DNA from: Salinicola salarius
GTDB lineage: Bacteria; Pseudomonadota; Gammaproteobacteria; Pseudomonadales; Halomonadaceae
Assembly: GCF_002179555.1 (NCBI RefSeq)
Contig: NZ_NHOU01000009.1
Coordinates: 62,001-126,000, forward strand
DNA: 64,000 bases
Direction of reading: 5' to 3'
The notes beneath the pieces were generated by a model that made no database searches, was not told where the DNA came from, and saw nothing but the letters and a program-made list of their open reading frames with translations. Both the position numbers and the translations under genes were made by a program. Shown here piece after piece: positions 8,088-18,156 of the stretch (the first letter of the stretch is position 1; each line of letters opens with the position of its first letter).

Positions 8088-8876
8088 ATGACCCAGGATG
8101 ACGAAATTCGCTGCTACCAGCGTGGCGCTATCGGCTGGATCCGCTTCAATCGCCCCGAGGCTCGCAATGCCATGACCTGGCACATGTACGAGTCCATGAT
8201 CCGGGCCTGCCAGCAATTCGACGAGGATGAAACGGTCGCGCTGATCGCCTTTCGCGGCGAGGGCGGCGAAGCGTTCGTCGCGGGCACCGATATCAAGCAG
8301 TTCGTCGATTTCCGCGAGCGCGGCGACGGCATCGACTATGAACGCCGGATCGATGCCGTGATCGGCGGGATCGAGCGATTGGAGACGCCGACGGTCGCGC
8401 TGATCGACGGCTACTGCGTCGGTGGGGGCGCTGCCATCGCGATGGCCTGCGACTTCCGATACGCCAACGCCAATTTCAAGTTCGGCATCCCCATCGCCAG
8501 GACGCTGGGTAACTGCATGTCGATCACCAATGTCGCGCGGCTGGTCGATCTGATCGGGATCGCGCGCACCAAGCGCGTGCTGATGCTGGCGAAGATGATC
8601 GGGGCGGAGGAGGCGCTGTCCGTCGGCCTGATCGACGAGATCGTCGACAGCGAAGCCCTCGACGAGACAGCGGCGAAGCTCGCCGAGAAGCTGGCCGGGC
8701 ATGCGCCGCTGACGATGCGCGCGGCCAAGGCCTGCATCAACCGCATTCTGGATCGGCGCCGCCCCGGCCATGATGCTGCCGATGACCTGATCGCGCTGTG
8801 CTACACCAGCGAAGATTTCCAGGGCGCCGTCAGGCGATTCGTCGACAAGACCCCGTACACCTGGCAGGGCCGCTAG
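8088..8876 (+). CDS. Enoyl-CoA hydratase/isomerase (crotonase family)
   Basis: 262 residues, AGGAG before ATG. The crotonase fold is shown by the N-terminal strand segment IGWIRFNRPEARNAM, the CoA-binding oxyanion-hole region FRGEGGEAFVAGTDIKQF, and TPTVALIDGYCVGGGAAIAMACDFRYA with the second oxyanion-hole glycine. These enzymes hydrate, isomerise or dehydrate acyl-CoA thioesters; the exact reaction is not deducible. The gene follows dctM by 42 bp and precedes a class III CoA-transferase, a pairing also seen in carnitine (CaiB/CaiD) and dicarboxylate pathways. Its TAG stop codon forms part of a CTAG that borders the palindromic element after it. Confidence 0.9.
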   Translation: MTQDDEIRCYQRGAIGWIRFNRPEARNAMTWHMYESMIRACQQFDEDETVALIAFRGEGGEAFVAGTDIKQFVDFRERGDGIDYERRIDAVIGGIERLETPTVALIDGYCVGGGAAIAMACDFRYANANFKFGIPIARTLGNCMSITNVARLVDLIGIARTKRVLMLAKMIGAEEALSVGLIDEIVDSEALDETAAKLAEKLAGHAPLTMRAAKACINRILDRRRPGHDAADDLIALCYTSEDFQGAVRRFVDKTPYTWQGR

Positions 8877-8927
8877 GGTCTGTTGACGTTTCAGCGCGGC
8901 CGTGCATGAAACGTCAACAGACCCTAG
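8873..8927. mobile_element. Palindromic element flanked by CTAG (MITE- or IS-end-like)
   Basis: The arms at 8872-8893 and 8907-8928 are perfect 22-bp complements with a 13-bp spacer. Each arm begins with CTAG followed by GGTCTGTTGACGTTTCA reading inward. Flanking CTAG fits the YTAR target duplication of IS5-family elements, so this could be a 47-bp relic or minimal MITE (8877-8923). No T-run follows, so it is a poor terminator by itself. It sits exactly at the crotonase stop codon. Family attribution is tentative. Confidence 0.55.
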
Positions 8928-8946
8928 CCGCCAACCGGCGCCGTCT

Positions 8947-8998
8947 CGCTCCCACCGGTGACTGGCGTGGACTCGCTGTCGAGTCCACGACGGGAGCG
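8947..8998. repeat. Nested inverted repeats before the CoA-transferase gene
   Basis: CGCTCCC (8947-8953) is complementary to GGGAGCG (8992-8998). Within it GTGGACTCG (8967-8975) and CGAGTCCAC (8980-8988) form a perfect 9-bp hairpin with a CTGT loop. Together with the palindrome at 8872-8928, almost the whole 176-bp crotonase-to-transferase gap can fold. Confidence 0.6.
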
Positions 8999-9052
8999 CG
9001 CGTCGATCATTCGCTCTATTCGCCGTTTCGAAGACTGGCAAGGAGAATCGCC

Positions 9053-10240
9053 ATGTTACCGCTGGAAGGCATGAAGGTACTCGATATCTCGCAGATCATG
9101 GCCGGGCCATACTGCACCATGGTGCTGGGAGACATGGGTGCAGACGTGATCAAGGTCGAGAAGACCCAGGGCGGCGACGACAGTCGTCAGATGGGGCCGT
9201 ACGTCAACGACGAGTCCACCTGCTTCGCGCAGATCAACCGCAACAAGCGCAGCATCTCGCTCAATCTCAAGGAGCCCGACGGGCTGGCGCTCTTCTATGA
9301 ATTGGCGCGGGAAGCGGATGTGGTGGTCGAGAACTACCGGCCCGGCGTTACCCAGTCGTTGAAGATCGACTACGAGACGCTCAAGGGCATCAATCCCGGC
9401 CTGGTCTACTGCTCGATCTCCGGCTACGGCCAGACGGGGCCGTATCGGCGCAAAGGCGGGTTCGATCTGGTCGCCCAGGGCATGACCGGCTTGATGTCGA
9501 TGACCGGCGAGCCCGGCCGGCGGCCGTTGAAGACCGGCGTGGCGGTCTACGATATCGGCGCGGGAATCACCGCGATCTACTCGATACTGGCGGCCTACAT
9601 TCACAAGCAGAAGACGGGGGAAGGCCAACTGGTGGATGTGGCTATCGCCGAGTGCGGTCTACCCTGGTTCACCTGGGAAGCGGCGGCCTATTTCGCCGAA
9701 GGGCGCGTCCCGCAGCCGACCGGGTGGCGGCACCGGGTCTCCGCGCCTTACCAGGCGGTCAAGGTTCGCGACGGCTACATGATGCTGGGATGCGCCAACC
9801 AGCGCACCTGGGAGCGGTTCTGCAACGACGTGCTGCAACGGCCTGATCTGACCGCCGATCCCCGATTCATCACCAATAGCGACCGGGGAAAGAACGTCGA
9901 TGCGCTGGAGGCGCTGCTGGAAGAGTTGATGTGCACGGCAGACCGCCAGCACTGGCTGGCGCTGTGCGACGAAGCCGGCGTGCCGGCGGGGCCGATCAAC
10001 GACTTCGCCCAGGCGATGGACGATCCGCACTACCGGGAGCGGGGCATGGTTCAGGAGCTGGATCACCCGGTGATCGGGCGCATGCAGACCATCGGCTTCG
10101 CCAGCAAGCTATCCCAGACGCCGTCTCAGATTCGCCGGCCGGCGCCGGTCTTCGCCCAGCATACCGACGAGGTGCTGGCGACGCTGGGCGTCGAGGGCGA
10201 GCGTCTGGCGGCGCTGCGCGAGCGCGGCGTCGTACGCTAG
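9053..10240 (+). CDS. CoA-transferase family III (CaiB/BaiF type)
   Basis: 395 residues from ATG 9053, with AGGAG seven bases upstream; earlier in-frame codons run through the structured gap and are rejected. Family features are the N-terminal LEGMKVLDISQIMAGPYCTM and GADVIKVEK, NRNKRSISLNLK, ENYRPGV, SGYGQTGPY, the probable catalytic aspartate D167 in GVAVYDIGAG, and AGVPAGPIND near the C-terminus. Such enzymes move CoA from a donor thioester to a carboxylate and form intertwined dimers. In this cluster it would activate the acid imported by DctPQM, giving the substrate for the crotonase. The acid is unknown. Confidence 0.93.
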   Translation: MLPLEGMKVLDISQIMAGPYCTMVLGDMGADVIKVEKTQGGDDSRQMGPYVNDESTCFAQINRNKRSISLNLKEPDGLALFYELAREADVVVENYRPGVTQSLKIDYETLKGINPGLVYCSISGYGQTGPYRRKGGFDLVAQGMTGLMSMTGEPGRRPLKTGVAVYDIGAGITAIYSILAAYIHKQKTGEGQLVDVAIAECGLPWFTWEAAAYFAEGRVPQPTGWRHRVSAPYQAVKVRDGYMMLGCANQRTWERFCNDVLQRPDLTADPRFITNSDRGKNVDALEALLEELMCTADRQHWLALCDEAGVPAGPINDFAQAMDDPHYRERGMVQELDHPVIGRMQTIGFASKLSQTPSQIRRPAPVFAQHTDEVLATLGVEGERLAALRERGVVR

Positions 10241-10279
10241 ACACGTTCAGAAAGGCCTGGGTTTGGCTCGAAGCCTGAC

Positions 10280-11227
10280 TCATTCGGTGGAATCGGCGAG
10301 CGGGGCGGTCTCCACGGATCGCCGCGCTTCCTCCTCCAACCAGTCGTGCACCGCTCGTACGCGGCGGTCGTCCAGAGCCCCCTGCTGATAGACCAGGCCG
10401 TAGCGCTTGCCGGTCGCCACCGAGCCGGCGAATGGCGCGATCAGGCGGCCGCTGGCCAGCTCGTCGCCGATCAGCGTCCGGCGAGCGATCGCCACGCCCA
10501 TGCCGGCGATTGCGGCCTCCACCGTCAACTGGTTGCGGTTGAAGGTGTAGCCTCGGCGCACGTTGACCTGTTCACCGCCAATCGCCCGTAGATAGTGCTC
10601 CCACTCCGCATAATCGTGGCTGCCGCGCCAGGCCGTGACATCGTGCAGCAGCGGATAGTAGCCCAGCGCCTCGGGGGTGGTGAGCGGCGGGCGACGCCTG
10701 AGCAGCTGCGGCGAGCAGACGGCGAAGATCTTCTCGTCGATCAACGGCGTGGTCTGGAGACCCGGATAGTGACCGTCGTTGAGATCGATGGCCAGATCGT
10801 AGCCGCCGTCGAGCAGCGACAGATTGCTGTCTTCCGCCGTGACGTGCAGTTCGATATCGGGGAAGCGGGCCTGCAGCCGCGGCAGTCTCGGCATCAGCCA
10901 CTTGGCCAGAAACGACGGCAGGCAGCGTAGCCTGAGCACGCCGCTCATGACCCCACCGCGCAGGCGATCGACCTCCAGCCCGACGGCATCGTAAGCCTGG
11001 GCGACGACCCGGGCCAGCCGTTCCCCTTCTTCCGTCAACGCCAGCTGGCGCGGCAGACGCCTGAACAGACGAAACCCGAGCCGCTCTTCCAGCTGCTTGA
11101 TCTGCTGGCTGACCGCGCCGGTGGTGACATGAAGCTCCTCTGCTGCCCGGGTGAACGACAGGAGGCGGGCGCTGACGGCGAAGACTTTCAGCCAGGCATG
11201 GGTCTGAGCATTGAGTGACTGGATCAT
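10280..11227 (-). CDS. LysR-family regulator (GcvA-like), divergent from sdaA
   Basis: 315 residues. The N-terminal helix-turn-helix reads AVSARLLSFTRAAEELHVTTGAVSQQIKQLEERLGFRLF, and the GAVSQQIKQLE form is typical of the GcvA branch. An effector domain occupies about residues 95-300. It is transcribed away from sdaA with a 141-bp shared promoter region that holds the palindrome at 11272-11284. Control of serine deamination is the simplest proposal. The gene is convergent with the CoA-transferase gene (39-bp gap). Confidence 0.92.
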   Translation of the reverse strand: MIQSLNAQTHAWLKVFAVSARLLSFTRAAEELHVTTGAVSQQIKQLEERLGFRLFRRLPRQLALTEEGERLARVVAQAYDAVGLEVDRLRGGVMSGVLRLRCLPSFLAKWLMPRLPRLQARFPDIELHVTAEDSNLSLLDGGYDLAIDLNDGHYPGLQTTPLIDEKIFAVCSPQLLRRRPPLTTPEALGYYPLLHDVTAWRGSHDYAEWEHYLRAIGGEQVNVRRGYTFNRNQLTVEAAIAGMGVAIARRTLIGDELASGRLIAPFAGSVATGKRYGLVYQQGALDDRRVRAVHDWLEEEARRSVETAPLADSTE

Positions 11228-11271
11228 GGTTTAGCAAGGCTATAGGTATTGGCAGTTTTTATCGATTGTTT

Positions 11272-11284
11272 CCGGTTTAACCGG
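11272..11284. promoter_or_regulatory. Palindrome in the lysR-sdaA divergent promoter
   Basis: CCGGTTTAACCGG is a 6-1-6 perfect inverted repeat 85 bp before the sdaA ATG and 45 bp before the lysR ATG. Position fits an operator; the TA-centred dyad is plausible for a LysR dimer half-region. Unproven. Confidence 0.4.
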
Positions 11285-11368
11285 CGGCCAGACTGAAGTC
11301 AAACTACATCATGCGCCAGTTCCAGGAACGACGGATTCTGGCGCCCGAGCGACATCAGAGGTAGCCAC

Positions 11369-12748
<1,380 letters not shown>

Positions 12749-12897
12749 GTATTCAACCTTGAAAATAGCGGTAGCGTCCCGATTCTTGTGCTTAAGTCGT
12801 GAACCCTGACGCGGGATAACGACAATCCTGGCTGGCTATGCCAATATCGATTTCCGTAATCTGGCGATCGCTAAAAGCATGAACAAGGGCAAGGGTA

Positions 12898-13632
12898 ATG
12901 AGCCAAGACAGTTGTATCGTCCGTCATTTCAGACATTACGGTGAGCTTTCCAAAAACGATGAAGCGTTGTTGGTCGAGCTCGAGCAGAGCCCGACCGAGG
13001 TCAAGGCCGACGAGATTCTGTGGCAGGAGGGAGATCCGGCGCGCGAGTTCTGTACGCTCAGCAAGGGATGGGCCTACTCCTTTCGCCACATGGAAGATGG
13101 TTCTCGGCAGATTCTCGAGATCTATCTGCCCGGCGATATCATCGGACTGCGGGAATTTGCCTTCAAGGAGCGCCTGACCGGCGTCGCCATGCTCGAGGAC
13201 GGCGTCGTGTGTCATTTTCCCCATCGGCGCCTGATCAACGTCTTCCGCGAATCGCTGATGCTGTCGACCATCTTCTTTGCCATTTCGTCGCATCAGCAGG
13301 CCCTGTTGACCGAGCGTCTCGTCAACCTCGCCCGACGCAGCGCGCGTCAGCGTCTGGCACACCTGATCTACGAAATGTACGTGCGCCTGGACCGCACCAA
13401 GGCACGCCAGGGCAACAGCATTCGTCTACCGCTGTCCCAACAGCATCTCGGCGATGCGCTGGGGCTGTCGTCGGTACACGTGAGCCGGACGCTGACCGCC
13501 TTCCGCGAGGAAGGGCTATTGCTGCGCTCGCGCCAGCGCATCGAGCTGCCCGACCCCGAGGCGCTGGCACGGGAGGCCGAATTCGGCGACGCCTATCTCA
13601 ACGATGGCATCGATCACTTCTTCAATCATTGA
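12898..13632 (+). CDS. Crp/Fnr-family transcriptional regulator
   Basis: 244 residues. A cyclic-nucleotide-binding-type beta barrel covers about residues 25-130 (EILWQEGDPAREFCTLSKGWAYSFR, GSRQILEIYLPGDIIGLREFAF), then the dimer helix and a winged HTH at about 165-225 (LPLSQQHLGDALGLSSVHVSRTLTAFREEGLL). It lacks the clustered N-terminal cysteines of FNR, so oxygen sensing by a 4Fe-4S cluster is unlikely, and the cAMP-contacting residues of CRP are not evident. It stands alone between sdaA and a convergent LysR gene. Signal and targets are unknown. Confidence 0.9.
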   Translation: MSQDSCIVRHFRHYGELSKNDEALLVELEQSPTEVKADEILWQEGDPAREFCTLSKGWAYSFRHMEDGSRQILEIYLPGDIIGLREFAFKERLTGVAMLEDGVVCHFPHRRLINVFRESLMLSTIFFAISSHQQALLTERLVNLARRSARQRLAHLIYEMYVRLDRTKARQGNSIRLPLSQQHLGDALGLSSVHVSRTLTAFREEGLLLRSRQRIELPDPEALAREAEFGDAYLNDGIDHFFNH

Positions 13633-13678
13633 TTCAACTTTGCTTGCCGCTGAACTGCTTTGCCCCTGATCTCATTCT

Positions 13679-14644
13679 CTAGCGCCGGGTCTCTGGTGCT
13701 GGTGTTTCGGGCGATGGCGGCTCAGCGGCCTTGACGTCCGGTATCGGCGAATCGCGGCCGTCTGCGGCAATCGCCTCGGGCAGTCTCGCCGACAGAAAAT
13801 CGACCAGCAGACGAATCTTGGAAGAGAGCTGGCGGTGGCGCGGGAAGACCGCCCAGACGGCAGTATCGGTAAACTGGTAGCGATCGAGCACGGCCATCAG
13901 CCTGCCTTGCTGGATCGCCGTCTCGACATAGTAATCCGGCAACTGGGCCAGCCCGATCCCCTTGCAGGCCGCATCCAGTAGCGCCGGCCCGGAATTGCCG
14001 CGCCAATTCCCCGACACCCGGATCTCTCGGCGTTGGCCGTCGACCCGGAACAGCCAGCTATCCCGCGATCCGACCAGGCAGTTGTGATGGGCGAGCTCGG
14101 AAAGACTGTGCGGTGTCGGTCGTCGCTGGAAGTAGTCGGGCGCGCCGACGACGTACTCGCGGCGCTGGCAGAGGCGTCTGGCCAGCAGGCTCGAATCCTT
14201 GAGCACGCCCATGCGGATGGCGACATCGAAGCCTTCGTCGATCAGCTCGACCGTACGGTTGGTGAAGTGCAGGCGTACATCGAGTTGCGGATAGCAACAG
14301 TGGAAGTCGTTGACCAGCGGCGCGATGAAGCGCTCCCCGAACGTGGTGGCGCAACTGATGGCGAGCCGCCCCTGGGGCTGGGACTGAAGTTCGTTGAGTG
14401 CGGCCTCGGCTTCCTTGAAGCCGTCCAGCAGCGAGCGGCAGTGTTCGTAATACACGGCGCCGCCATCGGTCAGCCGAATCTGGCGCGTGGTCCGGTAAAG
14501 CAGCGGCGTTCCCAGCTCCTGCTCGAGTTGGCTCACCAGTCGGCTCACATGGGAGTTGGAGACCTTCAGCGACTGGGCGGCGCGCGAGAACGTGCCCAGC
14601 CGCACCACGGCAACGAATGCCTCGATACCCTCCCAGCGTGACAT
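13679..14644 (-). CDS. LysR-family regulator (CrgA-type), divergent from frmA
   Basis: 321 residues with GGGAG eight bases before the ATG. The HTH is FVAVVRLGTFSRAAQSLKVSNSHVSRLVSQLEQELGTPLL. The effector domain has the CrgA-branch pattern FTNRTVELIDEGFDVAIRMGVLKDSSLLARRL. The C-terminal 30 residues are a Pro/Glu-rich tail. It reads away from frmA-fghA, and a perfect 8-3-8 inverted repeat lies between them, so control of formaldehyde detoxification is likely. Confidence 0.92.
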   Translation of the reverse strand: MSRWEGIEAFVAVVRLGTFSRAAQSLKVSNSHVSRLVSQLEQELGTPLLYRTTRQIRLTDGGAVYYEHCRSLLDGFKEAEAALNELQSQPQGRLAISCATTFGERFIAPLVNDFHCCYPQLDVRLHFTNRTVELIDEGFDVAIRMGVLKDSSLLARRLCQRREYVVGAPDYFQRRPTPHSLSELAHHNCLVGSRDSWLFRVDGQRREIRVSGNWRGNSGPALLDAACKGIGLAQLPDYYVETAIQQGRLMAVLDRYQFTDTAVWAVFPRHRQLSSKIRLLVDFLSARLPEAIAADGRDSPIPDVKAAEPPSPETPAPETRR

Positions 14645-14676
14645 GCCGACTTCTCCCTCCGCGCTGCAGACCCATT

Positions 14677-14695
14677 ATTGTTGCATGGCAACAAT
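14677..14695. promoter_or_regulatory. Perfect inverted repeat, candidate LysR operator for frmA
   Basis: ATTGTTGC and GCAACAAT are exact complements around ATG. The site is 33 bp before the lysR start and 129 bp before the frmA start. It contains the T-N11-A shape of LysR boxes (TTGTTGC...GCAACAA). Binding by the divergent LysR protein is inference. Confidence 0.6.
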
Positions 14696-14811
14696 CATCT
14701 GCGAAATGCCTGGTTTATTGCCTGGCGGCGTGCGCCTAGACTGAGACCATGAGAGTCGCCATGGCGCCGGCCGGCTGTCGAGCGACCCATCGAAGTTCCT
14801 CAAGCTCATAG

Positions 14812-15933
<1,122 letters not shown>

Positions 15934-15985
15934 GCCACGAGCCACGGACTACGAGCGCAGATCAAAAGCGCAAGAGCCCGGTTTT

Positions 15986-16058
15986 GGGGCGCATGGAGAG
16001 TAGGCGCCGGTTCCGGGGCGCATGGAGAGTAGGCGCCGGTATCGGGGTGCATGGATAG
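15986..16058. repeat. 29-bp tandem repeat between frmA and fghA, about 2.5 copies
   Basis: Copies begin at 15986, 16015 and 16044, an exact 29-bp period. Each opens GGGGCGCATGGAGAG and continues through TAGGCGCCGGTTCC; the third is partial with two changes. The core GCGCCGG-TTCC-GGGGCGC can form a small hairpin. A related copy occurs at 27917-27936 after another gene. The array lies about 20 bp before the fghA start and leaves its AAGGAG intact. Confidence 0.9.
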
Positions 16059-16076
16059 AAAGCCAAGGAGAGCATC

Positions 16077-16934
16077 ATGTCGATGAGCGAACAATTGGAG
16101 CTCGTCTCGGCCACCAAGAGCTTCGGTGGCTGGGTCAAGCGCTACAAGCATTACTCGCGGGCGCTGGATTGCGACATGATTTTCGCGATCTATCTGCCGC
16201 CGCAGGCCGAAGAGGGCCGGGTGCCGCTGATGTGGTGGCTCTCCGGTCTGACCTGCAACGACGAGAACTTCATGCAGAAGGCCGGCGCGCAGAGGATGGC
16301 TGCCGAGCTCGGCATCGCGATCGTGTGTCCGGATACCAGCCCGCGCGGCCTGGATCTGCCCGGCGAACACGACAGCTACGATTTCGGCTCCGGCGCCGGC
16401 TTCTATCTCAACGCGAAGCGGGAACCGTGGTCGAAGCACTACCGGATGTACGATTACGTCACCGAAGAGCTGCCCTCGGTGGTGCGGCTGCACTTCCCGG
16501 TCAATGGCCGCGAATCGATCAGCGGGCATTCGATGGGCGGCCATGGCGCGCTGGTGCTGGCGCTGCGCCAGCCGGGGCGCTATGCCGCGGTCTCGGCATT
16601 CGCGCCGATCGTCAATCCGAGCCAGGTGCCGTGGGGCCAGAAGGCGTTCGAGAACTATCTGGGCGACGATGTCGGCCTGCGCACGCAGTACGATACCTGC
16701 GAGCTCGTTGCCAAGGGGTCGTCGCGTCAGCCGCTGTTCATCGATCAGGGCGAGGCGGATAACTTCCTCGCGGAGCAGCTCAAGCCCGAGCGGCTGGAGG
16801 CGGTCTGCGAGGAGCATGACCATCCGCTGACGCTGCGCCGGCATCCCGGCTATGACCACAGTTATTTCTTCATCGCCAGCTTCATCGACGACCACCTGAG
16901 TTATCACGCCGAGCGGCTTTACGCCAAGCGGTGA
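16077..16934 (+). CDS. fghA: S-formylglutathione hydrolase
   Basis: 285 residues; AAGGAG sits six bases before the ATG, while a second in-frame ATG two codons on lacks that spacing. The esterase-D family pattern is complete: MWWLSGLTCNDENFMQKAGAQ, CPDTSPRG, the nucleophile elbow SGHSMGGHGAL, the Asp region FIDQGEADNFL, and the C-terminal PGYDHSYFFI containing the catalytic histidine. It cleaves S-formylglutathione to formate and glutathione, completing formaldehyde oxidation begun by FrmA. It is co-directional with frmA (143-bp gap filled by repeats) and ended by a strong terminator. Confidence 0.97.
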   Translation: MSMSEQLELVSATKSFGGWVKRYKHYSRALDCDMIFAIYLPPQAEEGRVPLMWWLSGLTCNDENFMQKAGAQRMAAELGIAIVCPDTSPRGLDLPGEHDSYDFGSGAGFYLNAKREPWSKHYRMYDYVTEELPSVVRLHFPVNGRESISGHSMGGHGALVLALRQPGRYAAVSAFAPIVNPSQVPWGQKAFENYLGDDVGLRTQYDTCELVAKGSSRQPLFIDQGEADNFLAEQLKPERLEAVCEEHDHPLTLRRHPGYDHSYFFIASFIDDHLSYHAERLYAKR

Positions 16935-16967
16935 CGGGGCGTCAATCTCAACATCGATCGAACCCTG

Positions 16968-17000
16968 GCCCGCCTGGCCGATGCGCAGGCGGGCTTTTTT
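16968..17000 (+). terminator. Rho-independent terminator after fghA
   Basis: GCCCGCCT (16968-16975) and AGGCGGGC (16987-16994) pair perfectly, with an 11-nt loop and six T residues directly after. Confidence 0.92.
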
Positions 17001-17159
17001 CTCTTTGCGCTTCGAGCGCGGTGGATGCGATGACAGCGCTTACCGGCTACCGATGACGATTGGTGCGTATTTTGCGTCGCTTCCGGTCAATTCATTGTCT
17101 CCTGAATCGGCAGAGTAGTAGAGGAGTTCCATTCGATAACAACTTCAAGGAGACGCTTC

Positions 17160-18101
17160 ATGGGTCATTCGAACGTGAAACGCCGGGTCGTGGCTGCCGC
17201 ACTGCCGCTGACGCTGCTGGCAGCCGGATCGGCGCAGGCCGATCTCGATACCGTACGCTTTGGCGTGCCGCCGTGGCCGGGGGTGACGGTGAAGTCCGAA
17301 GTCGCCTCGCAGATCCTCGAGGCGATGGGTTACCAGACCCAGCAGAGCGAGCTGGCCGTCGGCGTCATTCTTAACGGTCTGGCCAACGATGACCTGGATG
17401 TCTACCTGGGCGGCTGGTATCCGATCGAGGAGGAGATGATCGAGCCGCTGGTGGCCGACGACAAGGTCGACAAGGTAGCCAAGAACATCAGCAACGCCAA
17501 TTCCGGGCTGGTGGTGCCGGAGTACGTTCACGAGGCGGGCGTGAACAGCGTGGCCGATCTCGATCGCTACAAGGATCGCTTCAACGGCGAGATTCAGGGC
17601 ATCGAGGCCGGTACCGGCATCAACGATGCGATCCTCGCCGCGATCGACGAAGACGCGGCCGGGCTGGGCGACTGGCAGCTACGGGAAAGTTCGACATCTG
17701 CCATGCTGGCGTACGCCGACCAGAAGATCAGCGACAAGCAGTGGGTCACGTTCGTCGGCTGGGAACCGCACTGGATGAACGTCAGCTATGACCTCTACTA
17801 TCTGGAGGATTCCGACGATAGCGGCACGGCGGATATTCTCAGCACGGTGTGGACCGTAGTGCCAGCCGATCTGAAATCGAAGGATGCCAACCTCTATCGC
17901 TTCCTTTCCCAGTATCAGGTCGATATCGATGACCAGAACGACTGGGTCTACGAGTACAGTCACGAGGAGCGCCCGGCCGACAAGGTTGCCAGCGAGTGGA
18001 TTCGCGATCACTACGATACCGTTGCCCAGTGGCTGGATGGCGTCACCACCAGGGATGGCGAGCCGGCCATCGACGCGATCAAGGCGCAGCTGGGTAGCTG
18101 A
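17160..18101 (+). CDS. Choline/betaine-type ABC substrate-binding protein (orphan)
   Basis: 313 residues with a signal peptide cleaved near GSAQA|DLDTVRFG. The OpuAC/ProX domain fills the rest. Aromatic-box candidates are FGVPPWPGV, YLGGWYPIEEEM and VGWEPHWMN, the GWxPHW pattern used to cage quaternary ammonium groups. In Gram-negative bacteria it is periplasmic. No permease or ATPase gene is adjacent; pseudomonads use several such orphan proteins (CbcX, BetX, CaiX) with one shared core transporter, and the same arrangement is likely here. Choline, betaine or carnitine are possible ligands. AAGGAGA precedes the ATG. Confidence 0.92.
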   Translation: MGHSNVKRRVVAAALPLTLLAAGSAQADLDTVRFGVPPWPGVTVKSEVASQILEAMGYQTQQSELAVGVILNGLANDDLDVYLGGWYPIEEEMIEPLVADDKVDKVAKNISNANSGLVVPEYVHEAGVNSVADLDRYKDRFNGEIQGIEAGTGINDAILAAIDEDAAGLGDWQLRESSTSAMLAYADQKISDKQWVTFVGWEPHWMNVSYDLYYLEDSDDSGTADILSTVWTVVPADLKSKDANLYRFLSQYQVDIDDQNDWVYEYSHEERPADKVASEWIRDHYDTVAQWLDGVTTRDGEPAIDAIKAQLGS

Positions 18102-18108
18102 ACGCCTC

Positions 18109-18156
18109 TGGCACCCTCTGTGATTGGCACCCTCTACGACTGGCACCTTCTATGAA
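18109..18156. repeat. 16-bp tandem repeat, 3 imperfect copies
   Basis: Copies begin TGGCACCCTCTGTGAT, TGGCACCCTCTACGAC and TGGCACCTTCTATGAA at 18109, 18125 and 18141. The last overlaps the final codons and stop of the convergent hydrolase gene. Confidence 0.85.

Noticed and set aside
8874-8926. Rho-independent terminator after the crotonase gene.
   Set aside because: Strong stem but no T-run, and the same operon continues; borders look like a target duplication instead.
12898-13632. FNR oxygen sensor.
   Set aside because: No cluster of N-terminal cysteines for an iron-sulfur cluster; only family-level naming is justified.
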